NCBI GenBank assembly: GCA_017694785.1
Contig: JADIMK010000074.1
Location: forward strand, 31,543 to 95,542
Direction: 5' to 3'
Source of the DNA: Candidatus Cryptobacteroides intestinigallinarum
Lineage (GTDB): Bacteria; Bacteroidota; Bacteroidia; Bacteroidales; UBA932
DNA length: 64,000 bases
Positions 34,955 to 44,296 of this stretch are shown piece by piece; within the stretch, counting starts at the first letter, position 1, and each line of letters begins with the position of its first letter. A model generated the notes under the pieces. The model worked only from the letters and a program-made list of their open reading frames with translations. It was not told the origin of the DNA and made no database searches. The translations under genes were made by a program, and so were the position numbers.

Positions 34955-34970
34955 GCGGGTGCCTGCCCGC
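34955..34970 (+). other. Hairpin in the HTCS leader
   Basis: GCGGG (34955-34959) pairs with CCCGC (34966-34970), loop TGCCTG, between the promoter and the start codon at 34987. Confidence 0.45.
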
Positions 34971-34986
34971 AAGCCTGGACTATGAT

Positions 34987-37794
34987 ATGAAACATCTGAC
35001 CACATATCTTCTGCGCCTGCTGGCTTCATTATTTCTTCTGACCATATTCATATCATGTTCAAAAGAGCATCCGGTCTATGTGATAGGCGTGTCCCAGTGC
35101 AGTGATGACGAATGGCGTGCAGAGATGAACAAGGAGATTCTCCGTGAAGCCCTTTTCTATCCGGGGCTCAAGGTGGAGATACGGTCAGCCCATGATGACA
35201 ACAGCCTGCAGCTAGAGGACATAAGATATTTTGCATCAGAAGGTGTCGACCTCCTTATAGTAGCTCCGAACGAAGCAAAGGCCATAGCCCCGGCTGTCGA
35301 TGAGGTATATGACAGCGGCATACCGGTTGTCCTTGTAGACAGGAAGACTGATTCAGACAAGTATACGGCCTATGTCGGGGCTGACAATTTCAAGATAGGG
35401 CAGTCAATAGGGAAATATATCGGAAACCGCCTCGGAGGCAAGGGAAATGTCGTTGAGCTGATGGGACTCTACGGCTCTACTCCAGGAAGGGAAAGGCATG
35501 AAGGCTTCATGTCCGGCCTTGAGGATTACCCGGGTATAAATGTAGTATGTTCTGCCGATGCAGGATGGTCTTATGATTCTGCTGCGGAAGCTTTCCGTTC
35601 CATCCTTGGCATCACTCCTCATATAGACGCAGTCGTATCCCACAATGACAGGATGGCTGTCGGTGCATATGATGTTGCAAAGGCCTACGGAAGGGAAAAG
35701 GAAATGAAATTCATAGGAGTTGATGCCCTTACTGCCCCTGGCCAGGGCGTCGACAAGGTCCTTGACAAGACCCTTGATGCGACATTCATCTATCCTACAG
35801 GAGGAGACAAGGCTCTGCAGATAGCTATGGCCATACTTGAGGGAAAGCCTTTCGACAGGGAGACCCTGCTTTCGACGGCCCTTGTAAACAGCAGCAACGC
35901 CAGGGTGATGCAGATGCAGACATCCCATATCGATGCCCTTGACCATAAGATAAGCCTTCTGAACGACAAGCTGGACAATTCCATGGTCAGATTCTACTCA
36001 TACAGGATATATCTGATGGTCTGTGTTGTCCTTCTGGTGATAGTAGCCGCCCTAACAATGTTTCTGCTCAGGGAACGGCACCGCATGAAGAAGCAGGGAA
36101 AGGAACTCATCAGGCAGAGGGACCAGTCTCTGGCCCTTTCCCGTCAGCTGGAGGAGGCGACGAAGGCCAAGCTGGCCTTCTTTACAAATGTGTCGCATGA
36201 TTTCAGGACACCCCTTACCCTTATTGCAGATCCTGTGGACCAGTTGCGGGCCAAGGAATCTGAGTTTGACGAGCATGACCGTTACCTTCTTGACATGATA
36301 CATAAGAATGTGACTCTGCTCCTGAGGCTTGTCAACCAGATCCTGGATTTCAGAAAATACGAGAGCGGCAAGCTCGCCATGTCCGTCTCCCGCTTTGATG
36401 TTGCCGCTGCGGTGAGAGGCTGGGCTGAGGTATTCCGGCCGCTTTCATACCGCAAACATGTCAAGTTCAGTGTCGATGCTGCTGGTGGGGACGCACTGTA
36501 TATCTCGGCAGATGCGGAGAAACTGGAGAGGATAGTCTATAATCTGCTTTCCAACGCATTCAAATTCACTCCGGAGAACGGAAGCATCTCGCTATCGATG
36601 TCTGTTGACAAAGACAGGGACGTTCCGGGCAATCCTGCCGCATCGGGTACCGATACCCTTGTGCTCAGGGTCTCTGATACAGGTGTCGGCATGTCGGCAG
36701 AGCATATTAAGCATATTTTCGAGAACTTCTATCAGGCAGATGTCCATCATGCCGGATCAGGTATAGGACTTGTCCTCGTAAAGGCTTTCGTCGAGATGCA
36801 CTCAGGCTCAGTAACTGTCGAGAGCGAGGAGGGAAAGGGTACTACATTCACTGTACGTCTTCCTATGCAGCAGCCTGGTCAGGACAATAAGCCGGCTCCA
36901 GCTGCAGAACATGCCGGCATTCCTTCACCTGTAAAGCCGGGATCTGCCCTGACCGACAAGATGGAAGTGCTCCGCGAAGGCGCAGTCGCTGATGCCGGCC
37001 AGGAGACGGTAATGCTCTCTTCGAAAGAAGGGGCTGATGACAAACTTGAGACTATTCTGGTCATAGATGACAACAAGGATGTAAGGGACTACATCCGCAG
37101 CCTTCTTGAAGGGACATACAATGTCATTGAGGCCGCAGACGGTCATGACGGGCTGGAGAAGGCGATGAAATTCATTCCTGATGCCATAATCTGTGACGTC
37201 ATGATGCCTGTCATGGACGGCATGGAATGCTGCCGCAGGCTTAAGGCCGAAATCCTCACATCTCATATACCTGTGATGCTGCTTACAGCTTATGCTGCAG
37301 ATGAGCAGAAGATAAAAGGATATGAGTGCGGAGCGGATTCATACATATCAAAGCCATTCAGTGCAAGGCTTCTTATGGTCAGGCTTGAGAATCTGATGGA
37401 GTCACGCCGACATCTGAAATCTTGTTTCAGCGACAGGACAGACGAGACTTCTGCCCCGGTATCTGATCTTGACCGCAGCTTTGAGGAAAAGCTCAGGTCG
37501 ATTATTGCCGAAAACCTGCATGATGCCTCATTTACTGTTGAAAGTCTGGGAAAGAACATAGGGTTCAGCCGTGTCCAGCTATATCGCAAGACAAAGGCTC
37601 TTACAGGATATTCCCCTGTGGAGCTGCTCCGTATCACCCGTCTGAAGAAGGCACATTCGATACTTGCATCTTCAGAAAGGACAGTTGCGGAAACAGCCTA
37701 TATGACGGGATTCAATTCACCGTCGTACTTTGCAAAATGCTACAAGGAGTATTTCGGTGAGAGTCCTGCTGATTTCCTCAAGAGTAAAAAATAA
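34987..37794 (+). CDS. Hybrid two-component system sensor-regulator of the fructan locus (BT1754-like)
   Basis: A 935-residue inner-membrane protein combining all parts of a two-component system. After an N-terminal membrane/signal segment comes a periplasmic ribose-binding-protein-like sensor (about 22-330, VYVIGVSQCSDDEWRAEMNK start), then a transmembrane helix (about 342-362), the histidine kinase with His404 (NVSHDFRTPLTLI) and ATPase motifs NLLSNAFKFTP and SDTGVGM, a receiver domain with phospho-acceptor Asp737 (ICDVMMPVMDG), and an AraC-type DNA-binding domain at the end. In B. thetaiotaomicron the homologue with this rare sugar-binding sensor type senses fructose and activates the fructan PUL; the adjacent SusC-to-fructokinase genes make the same role likely here. 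Confidence 0.93.
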   Translation: MKHLTTYLLRLLASLFLLTIFISCSKEHPVYVIGVSQCSDDEWRAEMNKEILREALFYPGLKVEIRSAHDDNSLQLEDIRYFASEGVDLLIVAPNEAKAIAPAVDEVYDSGIPVVLVDRKTDSDKYTAYVGADNFKIGQSIGKYIGNRLGGKGNVVELMGLYGSTPGRERHEGFMSGLEDYPGINVVCSADAGWSYDSAAEAFRSILGITPHIDAVVSHNDRMAVGAYDVAKAYGREKEMKFIGVDALTAPGQGVDKVLDKTLDATFIYPTGGDKALQIAMAILEGKPFDRETLLSTALVNSSNARVMQMQTSHIDALDHKISLLNDKLDNSMVRFYSYRIYLMVCVVLLVIVAALTMFLLRERHRMKKQGKELIRQRDQSLALSRQLEEATKAKLAFFTNVSHDFRTPLTLIADPVDQLRAKESEFDEHDRYLLDMIHKNVTLLLRLVNQILDFRKYESGKLAMSVSRFDVAAAVRGWAEVFRPLSYRKHVKFSVDAAGGDALYISADAEKLERIVYNLLSNAFKFTPENGSISLSMSVDKDRDVPGNPAASGTDTLVLRVSDTGVGMSAEHIKHIFENFYQADVHHAGSGIGLVLVKAFVEMHSGSVTVESEEGKGTTFTVRLPMQQPGQDNKPAPAAEHAGIPSPVKPGSALTDKMEVLREGAVADAGQETVMLSSKEGADDKLETILVIDDNKDVRDYIRSLLEGTYNVIEAADGHDGLEKAMKFIPDAIICDVMMPVMDGMECCRRLKAEILTSHIPVMLLTAYAADEQKIKGYECGADSYISKPFSARLLMVRLENLMESRRHLKSCFSDRTDETSAPVSDLDRSFEEKLRSIIAENLHDASFTVESLGKNIGFSRVQLYRKTKALTGYSPVELLRITRLKKAHSILASSERTVAETAYMTGFNSPSYFAKCYKEYFGESPADFLKSKK

Positions 37795-37852
37795 TGTTTC
37801 AAATGATGCAACATAAGTTTCATTGAAACATTTGTCAGAGTCTGTGAAACAT
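37794..37852 (+). promoter_or_regulatory. Candidate HTCS operator upstream of susC (three copies of one 8-mer)
   Basis: ATGTTTCA at 37794-37801 and its complement TGAAACAT at 37824-37831 and 37845-37852. The two same-direction copies are exactly 21 bp apart, two helical turns, as expected for an AraC-type domain; the middle copy is also half of the palindrome GTTTCA-T-TGAAAC (37817-37829). The array ends about 30 bp before the -7 box of susC. Confidence 0.65.
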
Positions 37853-37881
37853 ATCTGAGGCATTTTCTTTTCCATGGGTTA

Positions 37882-37889
37882 TAATTTTG
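37882..37889 (+). promoter_or_regulatory. Candidate -7 box (TAATTTTG) for the susC-to-fructokinase operon
   Basis: TAATTTTG, 36 nt before the susC start. No good -33 TTTG at ideal spacing, which fits a promoter that depends on an activator. Confidence 0.6.
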
Positions 37890-37925
37890 GCGAAAAATAA
37901 AGTTCAACCCATAATTAATATATCG

Positions 37926-40900
37926 ATGGAAAGATTTCAGACCTTTTTCCTGGCGGTAGTCTTATTCATGCTGTCCTCCGCAGCGGCATCCGCCCAGGAG
38001 ATCCAGGTGACGGGAACAGTCACTTCTGCAAGTGACGGAACTCCGGTAATAGGAGCTGCTGTCATGGAGTCGGGCAATACCGTGAACGGAACAGTCACTG
38101 ATATTGACGGCTCGTTTGTCATTACAGTACCTGAAGGTGCAAGTCTCTTGTTTTCTTCAATCGGTTATAGGGATGTTACCGTGCCGGCATCGGCTTCCAT
38201 GAATGTTGTGATGGAAGAGGATATGCAGATGCTGGAAGAAACGGTCGTTACCGGATATATGGTCCAGCGCAAGGCTGACCTCACCGGTTCTATCTCGGTC
38301 GTTGATGTGGATGACCTTGCCAGGCAGAACGAGAACAACCCTATCAAGGCGCTCCAGGGTAAGGTCCCGGGCATGAATATCACGGCAGACGGAAATCCGA
38401 GCGGTTCTTCTACCGTACGCATCAGGGGCGTCGGAACCCTGAACAACAATGACCCGCTTTATATTATAGATGGAGTGCCTACCAAGTCGGGCATGCATGA
38501 ACTCAACGGCAACGACATCGAGTCCATCCAGGTGCTCAAGGATGCGGCTTCAGCATCAATCTACGGTTCACGTGCCGCTAACGGTGTCATAATCATCACT
38601 ACAAAGAAAGGCAAGGAAGGCCGCATGAATGTGGATTTCGATGCTTCCGTTTCTGCCTCGATGTACACAAACAAACTTAAGGTCCTGAATGCCCAGCAGT
38701 ACGGCCAGGCCATGTGGCAGGCTTATGTGAATGATGGACAGGACCCGAATTCAAATGGTCTCGGGTACAGATATGACTGGGGATATGATGCAGCGGGCAA
38801 TCCTCAGCTTTACAATGTCACCATGTCAAGGTTCCTTGACAGTGAAAACAAGGTGCCTTCTGCTGATACGGACTGGTTTGACGAGACTACACGGACAGGT
38901 ATCATCCAGAACTATAACCTGTCTGCCAGCCATGGTACTGAAAAGGCCAATTCATTCTTCTCTCTCGGCTACTACAAGAACCTTGGTGTCATAAAATACA
39001 GTGACTTCGAGCGTTTCTCTGCCAGAATGAACACAGAATATAATCTGATCGACAATGTCCTTACCATAGGCGAGCATTTCACAGTCAACCGTACATCTGA
39101 GGTGCAGGCCCCAGGCGGATTCCTTGAGAATGTGCTTCAGTTCAATCCTTCTATACCTGTCTACACTACAGACGGTGAATATGCCGGTCCGGTGGGAGGA
39201 TATCCTGACAGGGAAAACCCTCTGGCAAGGCTTGAACGCAATTCTGACAACCGCTATGCATACTGGAGGATGTTCGGTGACGCGTATATCAACCTCAAGC
39301 TTTTCAAAGGCTTCAACTTCAGGTCGACTTTCGGTATCGACTATGCCCAGAAACAGCAGAGGATATTTACCTATCCTATCACAGAAGGCAATGTCGCAAA
39401 TGACAAGAATGCAGTTGAGGCCAAGCAGGAGCACTGGCTGAAATGGATGTGGAATGCCGTGGCTACCTACAACCTTGAGAAAGGCCGTCACCGCGCCGAC
39501 TTCATGGCTGGTGTCGAGCTCAACAGGGAGAACGATACCTGGTTCTCCGGCTACAAGGAAGAATTCTCTATCCTTGATCCTGACTATATGTGGCCAGATG
39601 CCGGTGTCGGTACAGCCCAGGCCTACGGTTCAGGCGAAGGCTATTCCCTCGTCTCATTCTTTGCAAAGGTCAACTATACCTTTGCAGACAGGTACCTCTT
39701 CTCGGCTACTGTGAGACATGACGGTTCGTCACGTTTCGGACGCAACAACCGTTTCGCTACCTTCCCTTCATTCTCATTGGGATGGAGAATAAGCGAAGAG
39801 AACTTCATGAGGAACGCCAGATGGCTTGATGACATGAAGATAAGAGTCTCATGGGGACAGACAGGTAACCAGGAGATCTCCAACATAGCAAGATATACTA
39901 TCTATGTCCCTAACTATGGTGTCTCTGAGTCAGGCGGACAGAGCTACGGTACTTCATACGATATAGAGGGAACAAACGGCGGAAGCATTCTCCAGTCCGG
40001 TTTCAAGAGAAACCAGATGGGAAATGACGACATCAGGTGGGAGACCACAACCCAGACGAATGCCGGTGTGGATTTCTCTATGTTGAGGGAGTCTCTCTAC
40101 GGTTCGTTTGACTGGTACTTCAAGAATACTACCGATATCCTCGTCGAGATGGAGGGAATCGGTGTCATGGGAGAAGGAAGTTCCCAGTGGATCAATGCCG
40201 GAGCCATGGAGAATACCGGTATTGAGTTCAACCTCGGATACCGCAACACCACACAGTCCGGTTTCTCATACGACATCAATGCGAACATATCCACTTACCG
40301 CAACAAGGTCACTGCTCTTCCTGCGACTGTTGCAGCCAAGGGTACATTCGGTGGAAACGGAGTCATGAGTGTCGTAGGTCATCCTTATGGAGCCCAGGTC
40401 GGATATATCGCTGACGGCATATTCAAGTCACAGGAAGAGGTGGACAACCATGCTGTGCAGGAAGGTGCCGGGGTAGGCCGCATCCGCTGGAGAGACATCA
40501 ATGGTGACGGATATATAACAGAAGCAGATCAGACCTGGATATACAACCCTGTGCCTGACTTCTCATATGGTATCAATTTCTATTTCGAGTACAAGGGCTT
40601 TGATCTGAGCATGTTCTGGCAGGGAGTCCAGGGTGTGGACATCATAAGCGACCTCAAGAAGGAGACTGACCTGTGGAGCGGTCTGAACATCGGTTTCCTT
40701 AACAAGGGTACAAGACTTCTGGACGCATGGTCTCCTACCAATCCTGATTCGGATATCCCGGCTTTGTCAAGGAGTGACCTTAACAACGAGAAGAGGGTTT
40801 CCACATATTTTGTGGAGGACGGCTCCTTCCTCAAGCTCCGTAACATACAGCTCGGATACAATCTTCCGGAGAAAGCAATCCAGAAGATGAAGATGCGCAG

Positions 40901-41036
40901 GTTCCGCCTTTATCTCAGTGCATCCAATGTGCTGACTATCAGAAGTAAGAGCTTTACCGGTGTGGATCCGGAGAATCCTAATTTCGGATATCCTATACCG
41001 ATGAACCTGACTTTCGGAATCAACATCGGCTTCTAG
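37926..41036 (+). CDS. SusC-like TonB-dependent transporter for fructan oligosaccharides
   Basis: A 1036-residue outer-membrane transporter. Signal peptide about 1-24 (MLSSAAASAQ), then a carboxypeptidase-regulatory-like beta domain (IQVTGTVTSASDGTPVIGAAV), a TonB-box region (EETVVTGYMVQ), the plug with VRIRGVGTLNNNDPLYIIDGVP and a 22-strand barrel ending in aromatic GINIGF. It imports oligosaccharides captured by its SusD partner, powered by TonB-ExbBD. The start is the ATG at 37926, which gives a normal signal peptide; a TTG 39 nt upstream lies inside the promoter box. Operator and promoter candidates directly upstream. Confidence 0.96.
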   Translation: MERFQTFFLAVVLFMLSSAAASAQEIQVTGTVTSASDGTPVIGAAVMESGNTVNGTVTDIDGSFVITVPEGASLLFSSIGYRDVTVPASASMNVVMEEDMQMLEETVVTGYMVQRKADLTGSISVVDVDDLARQNENNPIKALQGKVPGMNITADGNPSGSSTVRIRGVGTLNNNDPLYIIDGVPTKSGMHELNGNDIESIQVLKDAASASIYGSRAANGVIIITTKKGKEGRMNVDFDASVSASMYTNKLKVLNAQQYGQAMWQAYVNDGQDPNSNGLGYRYDWGYDAAGNPQLYNVTMSRFLDSENKVPSADTDWFDETTRTGIIQNYNLSASHGTEKANSFFSLGYYKNLGVIKYSDFERFSARMNTEYNLIDNVLTIGEHFTVNRTSEVQAPGGFLENVLQFNPSIPVYTTDGEYAGPVGGYPDRENPLARLERNSDNRYAYWRMFGDAYINLKLFKGFNFRSTFGIDYAQKQQRIFTYPITEGNVANDKNAVEAKQEHWLKWMWNAVATYNLEKGRHRADFMAGVELNRENDTWFSGYKEEFSILDPDYMWPDAGVGTAQAYGSGEGYSLVSFFAKVNYTFADRYLFSATVRHDGSSRFGRNNRFATFPSFSLGWRISEENFMRNARWLDDMKIRVSWGQTGNQEISNIARYTIYVPNYGVSESGGQSYGTSYDIEGTNGGSILQSGFKRNQMGNDDIRWETTTQTNAGVDFSMLRESLYGSFDWYFKNTTDILVEMEGIGVMGEGSSQWINAGAMENTGIEFNLGYRNTTQSGFSYDINANISTYRNKVTALPATVAAKGTFGGNGVMSVVGHPYGAQVGYIADGIFKSQEEVDNHAVQEGAGVGRIRWRDINGDGYITEADQTWIYNPVPDFSYGINFYFEYKGFDLSMFWQGVQGVDIISDLKKETDLWSGLNIGFLNKGTRLLDAWSPTNPDSDIPALSRSDLNNEKRVSTYFVEDGSFLKLRNIQLGYNLPEKAIQKMKMRRFRLYLSASNVLTIRSKSFTGVDPENPNFGYPIPMNLTFGINIGF

Positions 41037-41069
41037 AAACATTTGTCCAATCATTAGAAACAAGATATC

Positions 41070-42806
41070 ATGAAATATTTGAATATAGTATCAGCATTTT
41101 TTGCCGCTGTCCTTTCAGTTTCATGTACAGGGTTCCTTGATGACCAGATCCCGCAGGGAACCATGAGCGACAGCCAGCTGGCCGACCGTAAATATGTCGA
41201 CAATCTGGTGATTTCAGCATATGCTGTGTGGATATCGGCTGAGGATATCAACTCTTCATTCTCGATGTGGAATTATGATGTCCGTTCTGACGATGCATAC
41301 AAGGGCGGAAACGGAACTGAAGACGGTGACGTGTTCCACAATCTGGAGGTATCACAGGGCATAATGACTACTGCATGGAACATCAACGACATGTGGGTAC
41401 GTCTCTACAATGCAATATCAAGGGCCAATACAGCCCTCAAGGAACTTGACATGCTTGATGAAAGTTCATATCCGCTCAAGCAGCAGCGTATAGCTGAGAT
41501 GCGTTTCCTCCGCGGCCATGGACATTTCCTCCTCAAGCAGCTCTACAAGAACATTGTGTTTGTCATGGATGAGAATCTAGCCAGCGACGAATACAACAAT
41601 CTGTCCAATACTGAATATAACAATGACGCGGGGTGGCAGCTGATAGCAGATGACTTCCAGTTTGCCTATGATAATCTGCCTGTCACGCAAGCTGACAAAG
41701 GTCGTCCTACAAAGGCTGCCGCTGCCGCATATCTGGCAAAGACTTATCTTTACAAGGCATATCATCAGGATGATCCTGCTTCGCATAGGGTGACTTCAAT
41801 AAATGCCGATGACCTGAAGAAAGTCGTCGAGTTTACAGAAGCTTCTATCATGACAGCTGGTGGATATGGTCTCGAGGCGGACTTCCACAACAATTTCCGT
41901 CCGGAGCCTCAGTATGAGAACGGCCCTGAGTCTTTGTGGGCAATGCAGTATTCCATCAATGACGGAACGACAAACGGAAACTGCAACTGGTCTTTCGGTC
42001 TGATTGTCCCGAACATACCTGGAGTTACAGACGGAGGCTGTGATTTCTATAAGCCTAGCCAGAACCTTGTGAATGCATTCCGTACTGATGCTGAAGGCCA
42101 TCCTCTGTTCGATACATTCAATGACGATGACTATGATATGGCTGAGGATTATGCTGATCCGAGGCTCTTCCTTACAGTCGGCATGCCTGGTCTCCCATAC
42201 GAGTTCAACGAGAAGTACATGATGGACAGGACTGTGACATGGAGCCGCAGCAACGGTCTGTACGGATATTATGTCACCCTCAAATATAATGTCGACCCTG
42301 ACAGCGGATATCTGGTAAAAGGCGGCGGATGGTGGGGCTCACCGATGAACCATATCGTCATCAGATATGCGGATGTACTCCTCATGAGGGCAGAGGCTCT
42401 TATCCAGCTCAATGACGGACGTATAGATGAAGCCATAGACCTTATCAACAGCCTTCGCTCCCGTGCAAAGCAGAGTACGGCAATGATTTCAGACTATCCT
42501 TCAAAATATGGCGTACGTTTCAATGTCGAGCCGTATTCAGGTACATATTCCCAGGAAGAGGCCCTGAAGATGCTGAAGTTTGAAAGACGCGTGGAACTTG
42601 CCATGGAGAGCGACCGCTTCTTTGACCTTGTAAGGTGGGGAGAAGCAGCTGAGGTGCTCAACAGCTATTATGCGAATGAGGCAGACAACTGTTCCATCTA
42701 TTCCTCTGCTAATTTCACTGCTGACAAGAATGAGTATCTTCCTATACCTCATTCACAGATCAGCGCAAGCAACGACCACTATACTCAGAACATAGGTGCG
42801 TGGTAG
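41070..42806 (+). CDS. SusD/RagB-family nutrient-binding outer-membrane lipoprotein
   Basis: A 578-residue lipoprotein (lipobox SVSC, Cys19) that forms the lid on the SusC barrel. Family motifs: GFLDDQIPQG after the lipid anchor, RAEMRFLRGHGHFLLKQLYKNI-like helix of the TPR region (split here), KAAAAAYLAKTYLYKA, and the C-terminal VLLMRAEALIQL and ERRVELAMESDRFFDLVRWG. It starts 33 nt after susC. Specificity for fructan is inferred from the locus. A hairpin follows its stop codon. Confidence 0.95.
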   Translation: MKYLNIVSAFFAAVLSVSCTGFLDDQIPQGTMSDSQLADRKYVDNLVISAYAVWISAEDINSSFSMWNYDVRSDDAYKGGNGTEDGDVFHNLEVSQGIMTTAWNINDMWVRLYNAISRANTALKELDMLDESSYPLKQQRIAEMRFLRGHGHFLLKQLYKNIVFVMDENLASDEYNNLSNTEYNNDAGWQLIADDFQFAYDNLPVTQADKGRPTKAAAAAYLAKTYLYKAYHQDDPASHRVTSINADDLKKVVEFTEASIMTAGGYGLEADFHNNFRPEPQYENGPESLWAMQYSINDGTTNGNCNWSFGLIVPNIPGVTDGGCDFYKPSQNLVNAFRTDAEGHPLFDTFNDDDYDMAEDYADPRLFLTVGMPGLPYEFNEKYMMDRTVTWSRSNGLYGYYVTLKYNVDPDSGYLVKGGGWWGSPMNHIVIRYADVLLMRAEALIQLNDGRIDEAIDLINSLRSRAKQSTAMISDYPSKYGVRFNVEPYSGTYSQEEALKMLKFERRVELAMESDRFFDLVRWGEAAEVLNSYYANEADNCSIYSSANFTADKNEYLPIPHSQISASNDHYTQNIGAW

Positions 42807-42817
42807 CATGTGGTTCC

Positions 42818-42839
42818 GCCTGGGCTTTCCTGCCCGGGC
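42818..42839 (+). other. Intercistronic hairpin after susD
   Basis: GCCTGGGC (42818-42825) pairs with GCCCGGGC (42832-42839), an 8-bp G/C-rich stem with one G-U pair and a 6-nt loop, without a following T-run. It may protect or partly end the susCD transcript, giving more SusCD than downstream products. Confidence 0.6.
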
Positions 42840-42868
42840 CTTCAAAAAGAAATACAGAAACAAAGATC

Positions 42869-44275
42869 ATGGAAAACATATATAGAAATATTATACTTTC
42901 GCTTTCGGCTCTCGCGGCAGCGGTATTCTCAGTTGCGTGTTCTGAAAAGGCCCCTGAGCTTCAGCTTGACGGTGATACATGGCTTACAGAGCTTTCCCTT
43001 GATGGATATGAAGGCAGTATAGACCGTCTTGCCAGGACAGTCACCGTATCTGTACCTGAGACCTATGATGCATCAGCTATGAAGGTTACCTCCATAGAGG
43101 TGTCAGAGGGTGCGTCGGCATCGGTTTCTGCAGGAGATGTGCTCAACATGGATTTTCCCCAGACAGTCACTGTGACAAACGGTGATGCATATCTGGATTT
43201 CGCAGTGACGGCTGTCCATGATTATGTACAGATCCTTTCGTTCAGTCTTGACGGCAAGTATACCGGTTCAGTTGACAATGAGAACAGGACAGTGACGGTC
43301 AAGGTGCCTACCGGTACCGATGTGACTGCAATGTCGGTGTCTGTCATTGTAAATGAAGGGGCGACAATAACTCCTGCATCCGGTACGGTACAGGATTTCT
43401 CGGAACCGGTGAAGTTTGTTGTGAGAAAGAATACCGCTGAAGCAGAGTACGTTGTCACAGTCATCGTTACAGATTCTCCATCTGCAGTATATGTGGGTCT
43501 TGCGTCTTCATCGGAAGTACTCAATCCTGAAGAAAAGACAGCTGTCGACTGGATGCTCGCAAATGTCCCGAATGCCATGTATGTTTCGTTTGATGACATC
43601 ATCGCCGGTGCTGTCGATCTGAGCGAGTGCAAGGTTATGTGGTGGCATCTCCATATAGACGGAGGCATAGATACGAAGGAGAAATTCGAGGCTGCGGCTC
43701 CTCAGGCAGTTTCTGCCATGACAACGATAAGGGACTGGTGGAAGGCAGGCGGAAATCTCTTCCTCACCAGATATGCATCATTTTATGCAGCATACATTGG
43801 CGCTGCAGCTGACGGCAATATCCCTAACAACTGTTGGGGCGGTTCAGAGCAGACAGGAGAGATTACAACAGGTGCATGGAGCTTCTTTGTGACAAGCGGA
43901 CATGAGAACCATCCTCTTTATGACGGAATCGAAAAAGGTACTGATAATGCTTCTGGCGAGTCTCTGATATATACGTGCGATACTGGCTACAGGATCACCA
44001 ACAGCACTGCCCAGTGGCATATAGGTGCTGACTGGGGCGGTTATGCCGATCTTCCTTCATGGAGGGAGAAGAACGGTGCCATCGATCTCGGACATGGAGG
44101 CGACGGAGCTGTCGTAGTATGGGAATATCCGGCTGAAGACGGACATGGCGCTGTCCTCTGCATCGGATCAGGCTGCTTCGACTGGTATGCCTATGGCGTA
44201 GATGCGTCAGACGACAGGTATCATGGCAATGTTTCTGCTCTTGCAGCCAATGCGTTCAATTATCTTTCGGAATAA
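42869..44275 (+). CDS. DUF4960-like surface glycan-binding lipoprotein of the fructan PUL
   Basis: A 468-residue lipoprotein (lipobox SVAC at about residue 22) in the SusE position. Two N-terminal Ig-like/DUF5018-type beta domains each open with a strand pair of the kind LSLDGYEGSIDRLARTVTV and FSLDGKYTGSVDNENRTVTV. The C-terminal half has WWHLHIDGGIDTKEKF, GGNLFLTRYASFYAAYIGA and a flavodoxin-like fold typical of DUF4960 proteins found next to GH32 enzymes. It probably binds fructan on the cell surface. The start was chosen at MENIYRN for a proper lipoprotein signal; the longer frame overlaps susD. Confidence 0.85.
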   Translation: MENIYRNIILSLSALAAAVFSVACSEKAPELQLDGDTWLTELSLDGYEGSIDRLARTVTVSVPETYDASAMKVTSIEVSEGASASVSAGDVLNMDFPQTVTVTNGDAYLDFAVTAVHDYVQILSFSLDGKYTGSVDNENRTVTVKVPTGTDVTAMSVSVIVNEGATITPASGTVQDFSEPVKFVVRKNTAEAEYVVTVIVTDSPSAVYVGLASSSEVLNPEEKTAVDWMLANVPNAMYVSFDDIIAGAVDLSECKVMWWHLHIDGGIDTKEKFEAAAPQAVSAMTTIRDWWKAGGNLFLTRYASFYAAYIGAAADGNIPNNCWGGSEQTGEITTGAWSFFVTSGHENHPLYDGIEKGTDNASGESLIYTCDTGYRITNSTAQWHIGADWGGYADLPSWREKNGAIDLGHGGDGAVVVWEYPAEDGHGAVLCIGSGCFDWYAYGVDASDDRYHGNVSALAANAFNYLSE

Positions 44276-44296
44276 CGAATAAACCTACGAAACATC

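Noticed and set aside
37887..37925. Upstream TTG start for SusC
   Set aside because: It would overlap the -7 box and put 13 polar residues before the signal peptide; the ATG at 37926 fits.
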